A program made the translations under genes and the position numbers. A stretch of DNA of 36,509 bases, from contig AEVK01000035.1 of assembly GCA_000209515.2 (NCBI GenBank), positions 1 to 36,509 on the forward strand. Direction: 5' to 3'. Within the stretch, counting starts at the first letter, position 1. Each line of letters begins with the position of its first letter. This DNA comes from a gamma proteobacterium IMCC1989. Lineage in GTDB: Bacteria; Pseudomonadota; Gammaproteobacteria; Pseudomonadales; Cellvibrionaceae. The notes beneath the pieces were generated by a model. It was not told where the DNA came from. It worked only from the letters and a program-made list of their open reading frames with translations, and did not search any database. Shown here piece after piece: positions 1 to 8,670 of this stretch.

Positions 1-1
1 A

Positions 2-1582
2 GTAGGGTGTGGTTGGTTAGGCGCTTACGGTGCGATTACCGCTTTCGCCATAAAAACCGCTAACGATAATGTGCAACGGGGGCGCTTAGCCAATGAGTTA
101 TATGCCGGCTTTATCGAAATTCTTTCACAAAAACACCAGCTCCGCTTAGGTTTAACCAATGCAATTGTTGGCATCAATAACGACCCCCAACAGCGTCAAG
201 TATTCTATTCTGAGATACTACGCACTCTTGATAATTTAGACATGCTAGCGATTAAAGCACATCGCTTGAATCAGAATGATCTATCAAAAGAACCAGAGCA
301 TCAGCAGCGCCTAGAGAGTATTCGGCTGCTGCGTAAAGGCGTGTTGAAAGTCGGCGAAATGATGGAGACCGAAGCTTACGGCCGTCGCGCGTCTTCACCA
401 GAAGAAAAGCGTACCTTATTGACTAATATTTTTGATATTGCTGACGAAAAAGACCTAAGAGCTATTCTGTTCCAGAGCATTAGCCGCGAACGCTTAGCGA
501 CGGCTAGAGATCGCACTGCCGCCGATGTTTCATTACAGTTTATGAATAATGTCATGCTAGTCGCTACCAGTATTCTTATCTTATGCATGCTTGCGTTGGC
601 GTGGTATTTTTATTTAGCGTTGAGCCGTCCAATTGGCAAGCTCGTTCGAGGGGCAACAGCGCTACGCGAAGGTAACCTTGATTATCAAATTCCCGACTTA
701 GGAAAAAATGAATTTGCCAACGTGGCTCAAAGCATCAATCACATGACCAGAGAGATAGCAGTATTAAGCGCTAAAGATAAGCAGATTAAAGCAGAGCTTG
801 AAGCCCAAGTTGAAGAGCGCACCAGCGACTTTAGGGAGACCTTACACCGGCTCGAAAAAGTCGACTTACGCCGCAAACAAATGTTTGCCGATATCAGCCA
901 CGAGCTTCGTACTCCAACAACCGCTATCAGAGGCGAAGCAGAAATAACTCTCCGCTACAGCACATCGAATCTAGATGATTATCGAACCACATTAACTAAG
1001 ATAGTGGATTACTCCCACGCACTGAGTCGCGTTATCGACGACATGTTAACGTTAGCCAGAAGTGATATTGATGCCTTTGTGCTAGATAGGCAGCCCGTTT
1101 GTTTTTATGACATTTGCCAGCGAGCAGTAACCAATAGCCATGCCACAACACAAAACAAACACGTACAGCTTATGAAACCTAAAGACCTTAACGCGTGGGT
1201 ACTAGGCGACGCTCAGCGACTCGAGCAGGTGTTAATCATCGGCCTAGAAAACGCACTATGCTATAGCCCCGAAGGCGCATGCGTAAAAATAGAGACCGCG
1301 CTAGATGAGGACAACGAAGGGCTTAGCTATGTGACCTGTCGTATCCGCAACGAAGGTGCAGGCATTAGCAAAAAAGAACTCTCAAGAGTATTTGACCGGC
1401 ATTTTCGCGGTGTTCACGCACAATCTATACGACCCGACGGCTCTGGCCTAGGGCTCGCCTTAGCAAAAACTATCGTACACGCACACAGAGGTAACATTAC
1501 GATTAATAGCAATGAGAACGAGCACACCGAACTAACTATTACCCTGCCAATACTAGAAGTCGTCAACGGAGACACTCCATGA
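2..1582 (+). CDS. Sensor histidine kinase, 5' end cut by window edge
   Basis: Membrane sensor kinase of a two-component system, expected to phosphorylate the regulator encoded immediately downstream. The frame is open from base 2, so the start and first membrane helix lie outside the window; a GTG at 71 is possible but would leave no N-terminal helix. Counting from that GTG, residues 1-155 form an alpha-helical, probably periplasmic sensor region, 160-184 a membrane helix, about 185-240 a HAMP domain and coiled segment, and 270-335 a HisKA domain with the phosphoacceptor His277 in an ISHELRTP motif. The ATPase domain follows, with an N box (LENALCYSPEG), a G1 box RNEGAGI and a G2 box GSGLGLALAK. 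The usual G1 Asp is Asn here, a substitution also seen in active kinases. Its stop overlaps the next gene by four bases (ATGA), indicating translational coupling. The signal sensed cannot be read from the sequence. Confidence 0.93.
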   Translation, partial: VGCGWLGAYGAITAFAIKTANDNVQRGRLANELYAGFIEILSQKHQLRLGLTNAIVGINNDPQQRQVFYSEILRTLDNLDMLAIKAHRLNQNDLSKEPEHQQRLESIRLLRKGVLKVGEMMETEAYGRRASSPEEKRTLLTNIFDIADEKDLRAILFQSISRERLATARDRTAADVSLQFMNNVMLVATSILILCMLALAWYFYLALSRPIGKLVRGATALREGNLDYQIPDLGKNEFANVAQSINHMTREIAVLSAKDKQIKAELEAQVEERTSDFRETLHRLEKVDLRRKQMFADISHELRTPTTAIRGEAEITLRYSTSNLDDYRTTLTKIVDYSHALSRVIDDMLTLARSDIDAFVLDRQPVCFYDICQRAVTNSHATTQNKHVQLMKPKDLNAWVLGDAQRLEQVLIIGLENALCYSPEGACVKIETALDEDNEGLSYVTCRIRNEGAGISKKELSRVFDRHFRGVHAQSIRPDGSGLGLALAKTIVHAHRGNITINSNENEHTELTITLPILEVVNGDTP

Positions 1583-2289
1583 AAATACTTGTCATAGAAG
1601 ATGACCCTCGCGTTCACGGCTTTTTACAGCGAGGATTAAAGGCAGAGGGCTATCAAACGGAACTAGCTGAAGATGGTGCTACGGGGCTAGGATTAGCAAG
1701 AGAGCTACATAAGGCCTTTCGCGATAACGCTGAAAAGAGCCTAGTTATATTGGATATTATGATGCCCGAAATGAACGGACTTGAAGTCTGCCAGCAATTG
1801 CGCGCAGAAGGTTTTCCGCTGCCCATATTAATGCTTACCGCCTTAAATGACACGGATGATCGCGTGACCGGCTTACGTACTGGCGCCGATGACTACCTAG
1901 GCAAACCCTTCGATTTTGAGGAGTTATTAGCCCGCATTGAAGGACTTGCGCGTAGAGGACTAGTCGCTCCAGACAAGCAACGTGCCAAGCAACTCAGTGT
2001 TGCCGACCTACATCTAGATCTAGACAGCATGCGTGTATTCAGGGGGGATGAAGAAATCTCACTAACAGCCAAAGAACTTGCTCTACTAGAGCTGATGATG
2101 CGCTCAGTAGGCCGTTTATTTAGCCGAGAGCGCATTTTATCCAATGTATGGGGACTTAACGAAGACCCACTAACTAATATCGTCGATGTTTACATACGTC
2201 GCTTACGTAACAAAATTGATACGGATAACAAGCCTCAACTCATACATACACAACGGGGCCTAGGCTATCGCCTCGAAGCCCTAGAATAA
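1579..2289 (+). CDS. OmpR/PhoB-family response regulator
   Basis: DNA-binding response regulator of 236 residues and partner of the kinase upstream. The N-terminal receiver shows the acidic pair Asp8/Asp9, the phosphoacceptor Asp59 in a LDIMMP motif, Thr87 and the conserved Lys109 in GKPFDF. Residues about 135-235 form a winged-helix Trans_reg_C domain ending in the typical VYIRRLRNKID and RGLGYRL motifs. The ATG lies inside the kinase stop region (ATGA overlap). A likely target is the secreted-protein gene starting at 2431, because TTCAT direct repeats spaced at helical turns lie between the two genes. That link is inference. Confidence 0.95.
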   Translation: MKILVIEDDPRVHGFLQRGLKAEGYQTELAEDGATGLGLARELHKAFRDNAEKSLVILDIMMPEMNGLEVCQQLRAEGFPLPILMLTALNDTDDRVTGLRTGADDYLGKPFDFEELLARIEGLARRGLVAPDKQRAKQLSVADLHLDLDSMRVFRGDEEISLTAKELALLELMMRSVGRLFSRERILSNVWGLNEDPLTNIVDVYIRRLRNKIDTDNKPQLIHTQRGLGYRLEALE

Positions 2290-2328
2290 GTGACCGCTCA
2301 TGTGTGAAAAACACCACCACCCACTTTA

Positions 2329-2367
2329 TTCATCTGATGTTCATAAAACTAACAGCCTCCTCTTCAT
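2329..2367 (+). promoter_or_regulatory. Candidate response-regulator binding site (TTCAT direct repeats)
   Basis: TTCAT occurs at 2329, 2340 and 2363, spacings of 11 and 23 bases, close to one and two helical turns. OmpR-family regulators usually bind tandem direct repeats with about 11-bp periodicity. The site is upstream of the secreted protein at 2431 and just after the regulator gene. This is a short motif in AT-rich DNA, so chance is a real alternative. Confidence 0.25.
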
Positions 2368-2430
2368 CTAGTTTAGCGATACTGTTTTCGAGCAAAACAA
2401 ACAACTAACACTAACGAAAGAGGTATCACC

Positions 2431-3000
2431 ATGTCACATTTACAAAACATAGTAAAAATATCTGCCTTAACATTTGGGCTCACATTATCTTCCATCGCTA
2501 CCGCTGACGCAGAGGTCTTTAGCACCAACATTACCAAAGCTGAAGTACTCGCAGCACAACAAGCTTGGGGTAGTGCCATTGTCAATATCGGCAACACATA
2601 CGACGACAAAGGCGCTAAAGAAGCACGAAAACTGGCGGCCGATATTATCGACAAAACTTACGCGTATGATCTAGGCCCTGTATTATTCAAGCCAACGTTA
2701 GCACCTCTGCCTGTCAATATTCGGACGACCGAGAAAGGCGCACTATCCTACTTTGTCGGAGGTGATACTGCCTTCCCATCAGATAGTGGCTTCGCATTAA
2801 AAGGCTGGCAGAAAGTAGAGAGTGAAAATGCAGCCATACACCTTCATGGCACAACCGCACTCACGATGGGTAACGTCATGTTTACCGATAAAACCGGCAA
2901 CATTACGACCGTTGATAAAACATGGGGATATATGAAAGATGACAATGGTGATATACGCATCATACTCCACCACTCATCTTTACCTTATAGCGCGCCATAA
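2431..3000 (+). CDS. Secreted SnoaL/NTF2-like fold protein
   Basis: A 189-residue exported protein of unproven function. Residues 1-27 are a Sec signal peptide: charged start, hydrophobic core around ISALTFGLTLSS, and probable cleavage after the ADA at 25-27. The mature part has features of the NTF2-like/SnoaL superfamily: an early AQQAWGSAIVNIG helix, a tyrosine-rich YAYDLGPVLFKPT segment and late beta strands including AIHLHG and RIILHHSSLPY. Related proteins are often mislabelled phosphoribosyl-AMP cyclohydrolase in databases; nothing here supports that activity. The ATG is preceded by GAAAGAGG at good spacing. It follows the two-component genes by 141 bp and may be their target. A small-ligand binding or enzymatic role in the periplasm is plausible but not shown. 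Confidence 0.8.
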   Translation: MSHLQNIVKISALTFGLTLSSIATADAEVFSTNITKAEVLAAQQAWGSAIVNIGNTYDDKGAKEARKLAADIIDKTYAYDLGPVLFKPTLAPLPVNIRTTEKGALSYFVGGDTAFPSDSGFALKGWQKVESENAAIHLHGTTALTMGNVMFTDKTGNITTVDKTWGYMKDDNGDIRIILHHSSLPYSAP

Positions 3001-3070
3001 GGGCCATTTTGGCGACTGTTTAGTACTCAGCAATCATGTTAGCGTGTGACAGAGGAGTAAAACGCAGACG

Positions 3071-3101
3071 AAAAAAAACCAGCTATCAGCTGGTTTTTTT
3101 T
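3071..3101 (-). terminator. Bidirectional rho-independent terminator after the tRNAs
   Basis: A 7-bp stem AACCAGC/GCTGGTT with a 5-base loop, flanked by an A run on one side and a T run on the other, so it can act in both directions. On the minus strand it ends the tRNA-Glu/tRNA-Gly transcript; on the plus strand it could end the secreted-protein mRNA. Confidence 0.85.
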
Positions 3102-3107
3102 CAAATT

Positions 3108-3182
3108 TGGAGCGGGAAACGAGGCTCGAACTCGCGACCCCAACCTTGGCAAGGTTGTGCTCTACCACTGAGCTATTCCCGC
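3108..3182 (-). tRNA. tRNA-Gly (anticodon GCC)
   Basis: Read on the minus strand this folds as a 75-nt cloverleaf. The acceptor stem is GCGGGAA/TTCCCGC, the anticodon stem CAACC/GGTTG has loop TTGCCAA giving anticodon GCC, and the T arm carries GTTCGAGC-type sequence. The discriminator is T and the CCA end is encoded. It is the second tRNA of a two-tRNA transcript. Confidence 0.97.
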
Positions 3183-3222
3183 ATTGTCATTTTCAATTTC
3201 GCCGATAAGCGCATAGAGAAAA

Positions 3223-3298
3223 TGGCGTCCCCTAGGGGGTTCGAACCCCTGTTACCGCCGTGAAAGGGCGGTGTCCTAGGCCACTAGACGAAGGGGAC
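3223..3298 (-). tRNA. tRNA-Glu (anticodon TTC)
   Basis: Minus-strand 76-nt cloverleaf. It starts GTCCCCTTCGTCTAG, has anticodon stem-loop CCGCC-CTTTCAC-GGCGG with anticodon TTC, T arm GGGGTTCGAACCCC and encoded CCA. These are hallmarks of gammaproteobacterial tRNA-Glu. It is the first gene after the promoter at 3340-3368. Confidence 0.97.
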
Positions 3299-3332
3299 TT
3301 AGGACTTCTTCGACTGGTCTGTCATCAGAAGA

Positions 3333-3368
3333 GGTGCGCATTCTATGGATCGAAGCCGCAGCTGTCAA
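3333..3368 (-). promoter_or_regulatory. Strong sigma-70 promoter for the tRNA unit, GC-rich discriminator
   Basis: On the minus strand a perfect -35 TTGACA (3363-3368) is separated by 17 bp from a -10 TAGAAT (3340-3345). It is followed by the GC-rich stretch GCGCACC (3333-3339) where transcription would start. This is the architecture of stable-RNA promoters under growth-rate (ppGpp/DksA) control. The regulation is inferred from the discriminator only. Confidence 0.8.
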
Positions 3369-3490
3369 CACTTTCATTAAAAACTTTTTAAAAAGAGTAT
3401 ATTTTGAAGATGCCCTTACCCAGATAACGTCTATACTCATTAAAGAGGTTATTTATTCACCATTTCTATTAAACCTAGAGTTTTTATTTT

Positions 3491-4291
3491 ATGACTCAGA
3501 TCTACATCATCATTGGCGTCATCGCAGTTATCTCAGCGCTGGTCTGTTACATTTTCGTTCGCCAGACTATTGGCGAGCGCAAGCTAGAACGAGAGCGCTT
3601 GCAACGTGCCCTGAATAAGCGTGCCAAAGAGTTGCTACAAGCGATTAGCGTATTTCCAGAAAACTTTCTGCCAAAGGAGCTGGTTGTTTTTTTATATCGC
3701 AGTATTATCGACGCCTACGAACAGCTCACTAAATTAGACTCATCAAATAAAGGGTATGTAGAGTCATTACAAACATACACAGTACAATTAGAAGCCGCTA
3801 TCCGTAAACCAGACAATCAAGCAGCAGAAGACCTACAAGGTGCGGCGCAAATCAATGAACTGAAACAATACCTGAACCTAATTAACGGCTTTTTACAAAA
3901 ATCAGTACAGAGAGGGTCGATCACTCAAAAACAACACGCCCACTATCGCTTATTACTCAAAGAGCTGGTTATCACCTTACCCGTTAACGGACACAGTATT
4001 TCTGCAAGACAAGCCATTGAAATGGGGAAAAGTCGGTTAGCACTGCATCATTACAACCTAGCTAAAAAGCTATTAACGAAAGAGTCCCCTTCAGGCTTTA
4101 CAGAAAAAGTGCATAAAATAGACACTGCAATGGCACCGTTATTAGCACAATGTGAAGCAGAGGATCATGCAGTAGCTGAACAGGGCCGGAACCCTCATTC
4201 GGTTGACAGCGTTCAAGAAGCGGAAGAGCAGAATGAGTGGAGCGTTTTTGAAGAAGATTCTGGCTGGAAGAAGAAAAACATTTACGACTAA
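3491..4291 (+). CDS. Membrane-anchored conserved hypothetical protein
   Basis: 266 residues of unknown function. Residues 3-24 form a single N-terminal membrane helix followed by a very basic stretch (RQTIGERKLERERLQ), which predicts an N-out, cytoplasmic-body topology. The rest is mostly alpha-helical with long amphipathic segments (about 30-75, 85-140 and 150-200) and an acidic, tryptophan-containing tail. I recognise no catalytic motif. Proteins with this plan (one helix, helical body of about 250 residues) occur in other gammaproteobacteria without assigned role. No strong Shine-Dalgarno is visible. The preceding bases 3299-3490 hold only the tRNA promoter. It is a lone gene, convergent with the DUF1499 gene. 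Confidence 0.7.
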   Translation: MTQIYIIIGVIAVISALVCYIFVRQTIGERKLERERLQRALNKRAKELLQAISVFPENFLPKELVVFLYRSIIDAYEQLTKLDSSNKGYVESLQTYTVQLEAAIRKPDNQAAEDLQGAAQINELKQYLNLINGFLQKSVQRGSITQKQHAHYRLLLKELVITLPVNGHSISARQAIEMGKSRLALHHYNLAKKLLTKESPSGFTEKVHKIDTAMAPLLAQCEAEDHAVAEQGRNPHSVDSVQEAEEQNEWSVFEEDSGWKKKNIYD

Positions 4292-4395
4292 CGGGATTAC
4301 CTTGTATTAGTCTCGGCTAAATCAACTCCTTATCAATACACTCAATGACAGTATACTCGCAGAACAATTTCCGGTTACCGGTTGACGGTTACCGA

Positions 4396-5157
4396 TTAAT
4401 CAACGACGCTGAGCTTCAGAGAGATTGCATCAATAAACAGTTGAATACGTTTTGCATTAGCACCTAAATCGCTCACACCTATGCGTGAAGCTGAGCGAAC
4501 ATCCATTTTGCTCCCCCCCTCAGGTGTCCGCTCTACGCGAATAATAATATCATCCACAAACCGAAGCAAAGCAGTGGTTGAACGCGCCTCAATAAGCCCC
4601 TTTTCTTTATCTACAGCATCAATCTCCCAGCCCAGCTCAGTAACGACCACTTCAGCTACTGTCATCAGCTCTGACGGCGTCACTGATGCGAACAAAGGTT
4701 TTATCTCAGGATATGCCCGCTTTTGTGATTCGGCGTTTTTATTCGTATAGACAAGGGAGTTATGTGAAGAGTATCGTGCTTTCTCAGCAAAAATAAATGT
4801 AGGAGGGTTGTTCGTATCAGTACTGATGTCATGAATGGGTGGCACTTGCCCCGTTTTAATTAAGAACAGTACTATTCCTACCAAAGGAAGTATCGCAAAT
4901 GCGCTTGAAAGTATTACATAGAGCACACTGGAGGATGACAATGAAGCAACGAGCACTTCACCCTGCTCGCCCAATGTTCCTCGATAAAGTCCCCATAGAT
5001 TGCTAATAAGCACATACAGCGCTAGAAGCACCCACAAACCTACAGATGCTGCCAATCCCAGTAAAGGCCACTTAGGATCACCCCACGCGGTTCTATTCCA
5101 CATCACCGATAAAAACAATAATACAACGCACCCAAGCTGCCATAATATATTATTCAT
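4396..5157 (-). CDS. DUF1499 membrane protein
   Basis: A 253-residue protein with three N-terminal membrane helices (about residues 4-20, 30-60 and 75-100) and a C-terminal DUF1499 domain, recognisable from [14 protein letters not shown], the [11 protein letters not shown] segment and the [18 protein letters not shown] block. The function of the domain is unknown. I chose the ATG at 5157 rather than an upstream in-frame start at 5241, because the latter would run 28 residues deep into msrB. With 5157 the start overlaps the msrB stop by eight bases, the pattern of a translationally coupled pair. The two genes therefore probably form one mRNA. Confidence 0.8.
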   Translation of the reverse strand: MNNILWQLGCVVLLFLSVMWNRTAWGDPKWPLLGLAASVGLWVLLALYVLISNLWGLYRGTLGEQGEVLVASLSSSSVLYVILSSAFAILPLVGIVLFLIKTGQVPPIHDISTDTNNPPTFIFAEKARYSSHNSLVYTNKNAESQKRAYPEIKPLFASVTPSELMTVAEVVVTELGWEIDAVDKEKGLIEARSTTALLRFVDDIIIRVERTPEGGSKMDVRSASRIGVSDLGANAKRIQLFIDAISLKLSVVD

Positions 5158-5545
5158 GCTCGTCGCTTGCCTGTAAAGATAGCGAAGCCGAATTAATACA
5201 ATAGCGTAGGCCTGTTGGTTGAGGCCCATCAGCAAATACATGCCCTAGATGGCTACCACATGACCGACACACGACTTCCGTGCGCGCCATACCAAAGCTG
5301 CTATCGGTAATCTCTTTAATGTTCTCACTAGAAAGCGGCTGATAAAAACTAGGCCAGCCAGAACCCGAATCATATTTCGTTGCAGAATCAAACAGCGCCT
5401 CACCACAACATTTACACAAATACTGGCCGGATTTTTTTTCATCCCAATAACAACCCGTAAAAGCAGGTTCAGTGCCTTTTTCACGACATATGCGATATTC
5501 TTCGGGGCTTAGCTTTTCTTTCCAATTTTTATCTTGATCTGACAT
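5150..5545 (-). CDS. msrB: Peptide methionine-R-sulfoxide reductase MsrB
   Basis: 131 residues, the usual length of stand-alone cytosolic MsrB. It reduces the R form of methionine sulfoxide in proteins, repairing oxidative damage, with thioredoxin as electron donor. The nucleophilic Cys116 sits in RYCINSASL, and two CxxC pairs (Cys44/Cys47 and Cys93/Cys96) bind the structural zinc. The substrate-binding GSGWPSFY and [10 protein letters not shown] motifs are intact. Divergent from alaA, a common neighbourhood in gammaproteobacteria, and coupled downstream to the DUF1499 gene. No signal peptide. Confidence 0.97.
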   Translation of the reverse strand: MSDQDKNWKEKLSPEEYRICREKGTEPAFTGCYWDEKKSGQYLCKCCGEALFDSATKYDSGSGWPSFYQPLSSENIKEITDSSFGMARTEVVCRSCGSHLGHVFADGPQPTGLRYCINSASLSLQASDEHE

Positions 5546-5655
5546 AATCAGTAGCCTTGGTTAATAACAAATGTTAAGAAATAAGTTAACGATCACAGCT
5601 TATATACGAACCGTTTTTCCATCACGATGACACTCAATACGACAGCAGTAATACT

Positions 5656-6870
5656 ATGAACACAATCAAAAAATCACACAAGCTAAATGATGTTTGCTAC
5701 GACATTCGCGGACCGATACTCAAACAAGCTAACCGCCTCGAAGAGGAAGGTCAACGCATTCTTAAATTAAATATTGGCAACCCCGCCTCTTTTGGTTTCG
5801 ATGCCCCCGACGAAATTATTCGCGATGTGATTGCCAATATTCGAGATGCCCAAGGTTACACCGACTCAAAAGGCTTATTTGCTGCGCGTAAAGCCATCAT
5901 GCATGAAACCCAACGTTTAGAAATCCCTAATATCGAAGTCAACGATATTTACTTGGGTAACGGCGTGAGCGAACTGATTGTTATGTCAATGCAGGCCCTA
6001 CTTAATCAGGGCGATGAAATACTTATTCCCGCTCCCGATTATCCTCTATGGACAGCGGCAGTCAATCTAGGCGGTGGTAACCCTGTACATTACACCTGTG
6101 ACGAAGAAGCGGACTGGTTCCCTGATATCGATGATATCAAAAGTAAAATCACCCCCAATACTCGCGGCATTGTTGTCATCAACCCCAACAACCCAACAGG
6201 TGCAGTCTATAGCCAAGCGTTATTAGAAGAGATTGTAGAACTTGCGCGCCAGCACAATTTAATTATTTTTGCTGACGAAATTTATAGCAAAATATTATAT
6301 GACGATGCTGAGTTTATTCCCATGGCCAAACTAGCCGAGGATGTCTTGTGCATTAGCTTTAATGGCCTATCCAAATCTTACCGACTAGCAGGGTTTAGAT
6401 CGGGATGGATGGTGATCAGTGGCAACAAAAAAGGCGCGAAAGATTATATCGCCGGTATCGACATGCTTGCCTCTATGCGCTTATGTGCTAATGCGACAGC
6501 TATGTTAGGCGTACAGACTGCGTTGGGCGGCTATCAAAGTATCAATGAACTCATCTTACCCGGCGGGCGATTATTGGAGCAACGCGATATCGCGTATAAC
6601 ATGGTGAATAAAATCCCCGGTTTATCTTGTGTCAAACCAAAAGGCGCGCTGTATTTATTTCCTAAAATAGACAGCCAAAAATTTAATATCACTAACGATA
6701 TGCAATGGGTGTTAGATTTTTTAATTCAGCACAAAGTGCTACTGGTGCAAGGAACCGCATTTAACTGGAAGCAACCCGACCACTTTAGAATTGTATTCTT
6801 ACCAAGAAAGGATGAGCTAGAAATGGCAATGACTGGACTGGGTAAATTTTTTGCAGAATATAAACAATAG
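5656..6870 (+). CDS. alaA: Alanine-synthesising aminotransferase AlaA
   Basis: 404 residues, class I/II fold PLP aminotransferase of the AlaA (YfbQ) type, which makes alanine from pyruvate with glutamate as amino donor. Visible motifs: LNIGNPASFGFDAP near the N terminus, the NPNNPTGA loop (176-183), DEIY (208-210) and the PLP Schiff-base Lys240 in SFNGLSKSYRLAGFRSGW. Length matches E. coli AlaA (405). It is divergent from msrB with 110 bp between, and followed by an imperfect hairpin at 6922-6959 before the convergent cheV. Close paralogues (AlaC, aspartate-type enzymes) are less similar in the first 40 residues. Confidence 0.93.
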   Translation: MNTIKKSHKLNDVCYDIRGPILKQANRLEEEGQRILKLNIGNPASFGFDAPDEIIRDVIANIRDAQGYTDSKGLFAARKAIMHETQRLEIPNIEVNDIYLGNGVSELIVMSMQALLNQGDEILIPAPDYPLWTAAVNLGGGNPVHYTCDEEADWFPDIDDIKSKITPNTRGIVVINPNNPTGAVYSQALLEEIVELARQHNLIIFADEIYSKILYDDAEFIPMAKLAEDVLCISFNGLSKSYRLAGFRSGWMVISGNKKGAKDYIAGIDMLASMRLCANATAMLGVQTALGGYQSINELILPGGRLLEQRDIAYNMVNKIPGLSCVKPKGALYLFPKIDSQKFNITNDMQWVLDFLIQHKVLLVQGTAFNWKQPDHFRIVFLPRKDELEMAMTGLGKFFAEYKQ

Positions 6871-6921
6871 CGACAACACAAAAGCACTATTAGATCCAAT
6901 ACAGACTAGACTCAATTATGG

Positions 6922-6959
6922 GAAAGCGTATCAATAAGCATATTTTTGATACGCCTTTC
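6922..6959 (+). terminator. Hairpin between convergent alaA and cheV
   Basis: Thirteen paired bases (GAAAGCGTATCAA with TTGATACGCCTTTC, one bulged C) around an 11-base loop, placed between two convergent stop codons. The T tail is short, so termination strength is uncertain. Confidence 0.6.
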
Positions 6960-6976
6960 TTATCAAACGTAATAGC

Positions 6977-7885
6977 TTACGCTGACAGCCCAACCTTAAA
7001 CTCAGCACCTCGTAACATCGAAGCAATAAGCTCTTGCACATTAAACTTAGTTAACGCTTCATTGGCACCTACCTGTGTCGCCTGGCTTACACTAATATCA
7101 CTAGATAGCGACGAGTGAAGTACAATATAAGCCCCTGCTAACTCAGGTTTGTCACGTACTTCAAACGCTAGTTCATAACCATCCAGCCCGGGCATTTCTA
7201 TATCGCTCACCAACAAATCAATTGGCGTACCATTAGCAGCCTCGGTTTGCATAATCGTCAAGGCATCGTGCCCGTTCTCGGTCACTTTAAACGGCACATT
7301 CATATGACTCAGCGCATCAGTTAACTGCTTACGCGCGACCATTGAATCATCCACCAACAAAATATTAAGTGGCTTGAGTTGTTCGCGCTGAATATCAGTT
7401 AATACCGCATGCTTCTCACTATCATCTTCGGGGAATACATTCGACATCACATACTCGAGATCGACCATTTGTATCAGTTCATTCTCGACTTCACAGATAC
7501 CGGTAATAAAAGCATTACTTCCCAATGATTTAGGCGGCTTCTTCACTTCTCGCCAATTGAATTCCATAATTTTTTCTATCGAATGCACTAAAAAACCGAT
7601 AGTTTTACGCTGACAATCCGTCACTATAATCACGCAAGCTTTCATCTGTTCATCAGTCAACGAGGCATAGCCCACAGCAGCCGCTAAATCTAAAACCGGA
7701 ATCGTTTTCCCACGCATCTCCATTGCACCTTTGACAGTTGCATGAGAGTTAGGCAGCGCATGAAGGGGTTTGTAAGGCACAATTTCTCTTACCTTGAGCG
7801 TTCCCAAAGCAAAGTGTTGTGTGGGGGTAATATTAAAAACTAACACGCCTTGAGCGTAATTAGCTTTCTCGCTGGCTACTGTCAT
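6977..7885 (-). CDS. cheV: Chemotaxis coupling protein CheV (CheW-receiver fusion)
   Basis: 302 residues. Residues about 10-155 are a CheW domain that couples chemoreceptors to CheA. Residues 172-298 are a receiver with acidic pair Asp179/Asp180, phosphoacceptor Asp228 in VSDIEMPGLDG and conserved Lys280. In the family, phosphorylation of the receiver by CheA tunes receptor coupling and adaptation. The gene stands alone, as cheV often does, without other chemotaxis genes in the window. Its presence implies a motile organism. Confidence 0.95.
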   Translation of the reverse strand: MTVASEKANYAQGVLVFNITPTQHFALGTLKVREIVPYKPLHALPNSHATVKGAMEMRGKTIPVLDLAAAVGYASLTDEQMKACVIIVTDCQRKTIGFLVHSIEKIMEFNWREVKKPPKSLGSNAFITGICEVENELIQMVDLEYVMSNVFPEDDSEKHAVLTDIQREQLKPLNILLVDDSMVARKQLTDALSHMNVPFKVTENGHDALTIMQTEAANGTPIDLLVSDIEMPGLDGYELAFEVRDKPELAGAYIVLHSSLSSDISVSQATQVGANEALTKFNVQELIASMLRGAEFKVGLSA

Positions 7886-7988
7886 TTATATCTATCACAC
7901 CTAATATCATTATCTATTTTAAGTGTAGTCGATAGCCTGCAAACTGCAGGGAAAATGAATTAATAGGTTGTGTATAAAGAGAGAACGG

Positions 7989-8615
7989 TTAAGTCGTCAT
8001 TAACCATACGCCAACACCTACCATCAGTGTGCCTGCCAAACGATTAATTACTTTGACATTGCTCCTGTTTTTAAGCATTAAGCTAAGGGATTTCCCACCA
8101 CTGGCATAAATTAATAAGCAGGCAAACTCAATCACCAAAATAATCGCAATTAATAAAGGTAGCTGTGTTGCCATGGGGTAATCTGGTGAAATAAAAGGAG
8201 GCAGCAAAGCAATAAAAAATGCCCAGCCTTTAGGGTTCGCAATCGCCGTTATAAACCCTTGCCATGCCAATTCACGGCGACTCATGGTTTGTGATAGTGA
8301 TTCAGTCTCTGATAATGCCAATTTACCTTTTGAACGCCACAAGCAATAGCCAAGATACATAAGGTATAAACCACCTATTACCTTGCCTACTAAAAATGCC
8401 GACGGATAACGTAACATCACCGCAGCAATGCCTAATGTCGCTGATGCCGCGACTAAGCCAACGCCTAATAACTCACCCCACATCATCCACAGTGCCTTGC
8501 GGACACCTATAGTCATGCCCAATGACATCGACAGCGTCATACACATACCAGGAGTAATTGAGACAAAGAAAAACGTCGGGATAAAGGCGACTAATAATGC
8601 CCAATTAACAAACAT
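7989..8615 (-). CDS. LysE/RhtB-family exporter
   Basis: 208-residue inner-membrane protein with about six hydrophobic helices. The family signatures are clear: SITPGMCMTLSMSLG near residue 20, and ANPKGWAFFIALLPPF in the second half. Family members export amino acids (lysine, threonine, homoserine, leucine) by proton exchange. A Shine-Dalgarno GGAGAG precedes the ATG. It lies 55 bp behind the XRE-cupin regulator on the same strand and so is probably co-transcribed with it. Because the divergent operon degrades threonine, threonine or a close relative is the best substrate guess; this rests on context only. Confidence 0.88.
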   Translation of the reverse strand: MFVNWALLVAFIPTFFFVSITPGMCMTLSMSLGMTIGVRKALWMMWGELLGVGLVAASATLGIAAVMLRYPSAFLVGKVIGGLYLMYLGYCLWRSKGKLALSETESLSQTMSRRELAWQGFITAIANPKGWAFFIALLPPFISPDYPMATQLPLLIAIILVIEFACLLIYASGGKSLSLMLKNRSNVKVINRLAGTLMVGVGVWLMTT

Positions 8616-8670
8616 ACACTCTCCAAACAGCCATCATTACACATAACCGCTATGATTTTCTTACAATGCA

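Noticed and set aside
1345..1365. Asn in place of Asp in the G1 box of the histidine kinase, suggesting an inactive ATPase
   Set aside because: N-x-G-x-G variants occur in many active kinases, and all other boxes are intact.
3036..3263. A 75-codon plus-strand reading frame
   Set aside because: It runs antisense across the terminator and both tRNA genes; its protein is translated tRNA sequence.
4370..4400. CGGTTACCG repeats near the end of the DUF1499 gene as a regulatory site
   Set aside because: Only two short near-palindromic copies in a convergent intergenic gap; no promoter to regulate and too short to call a terminator.
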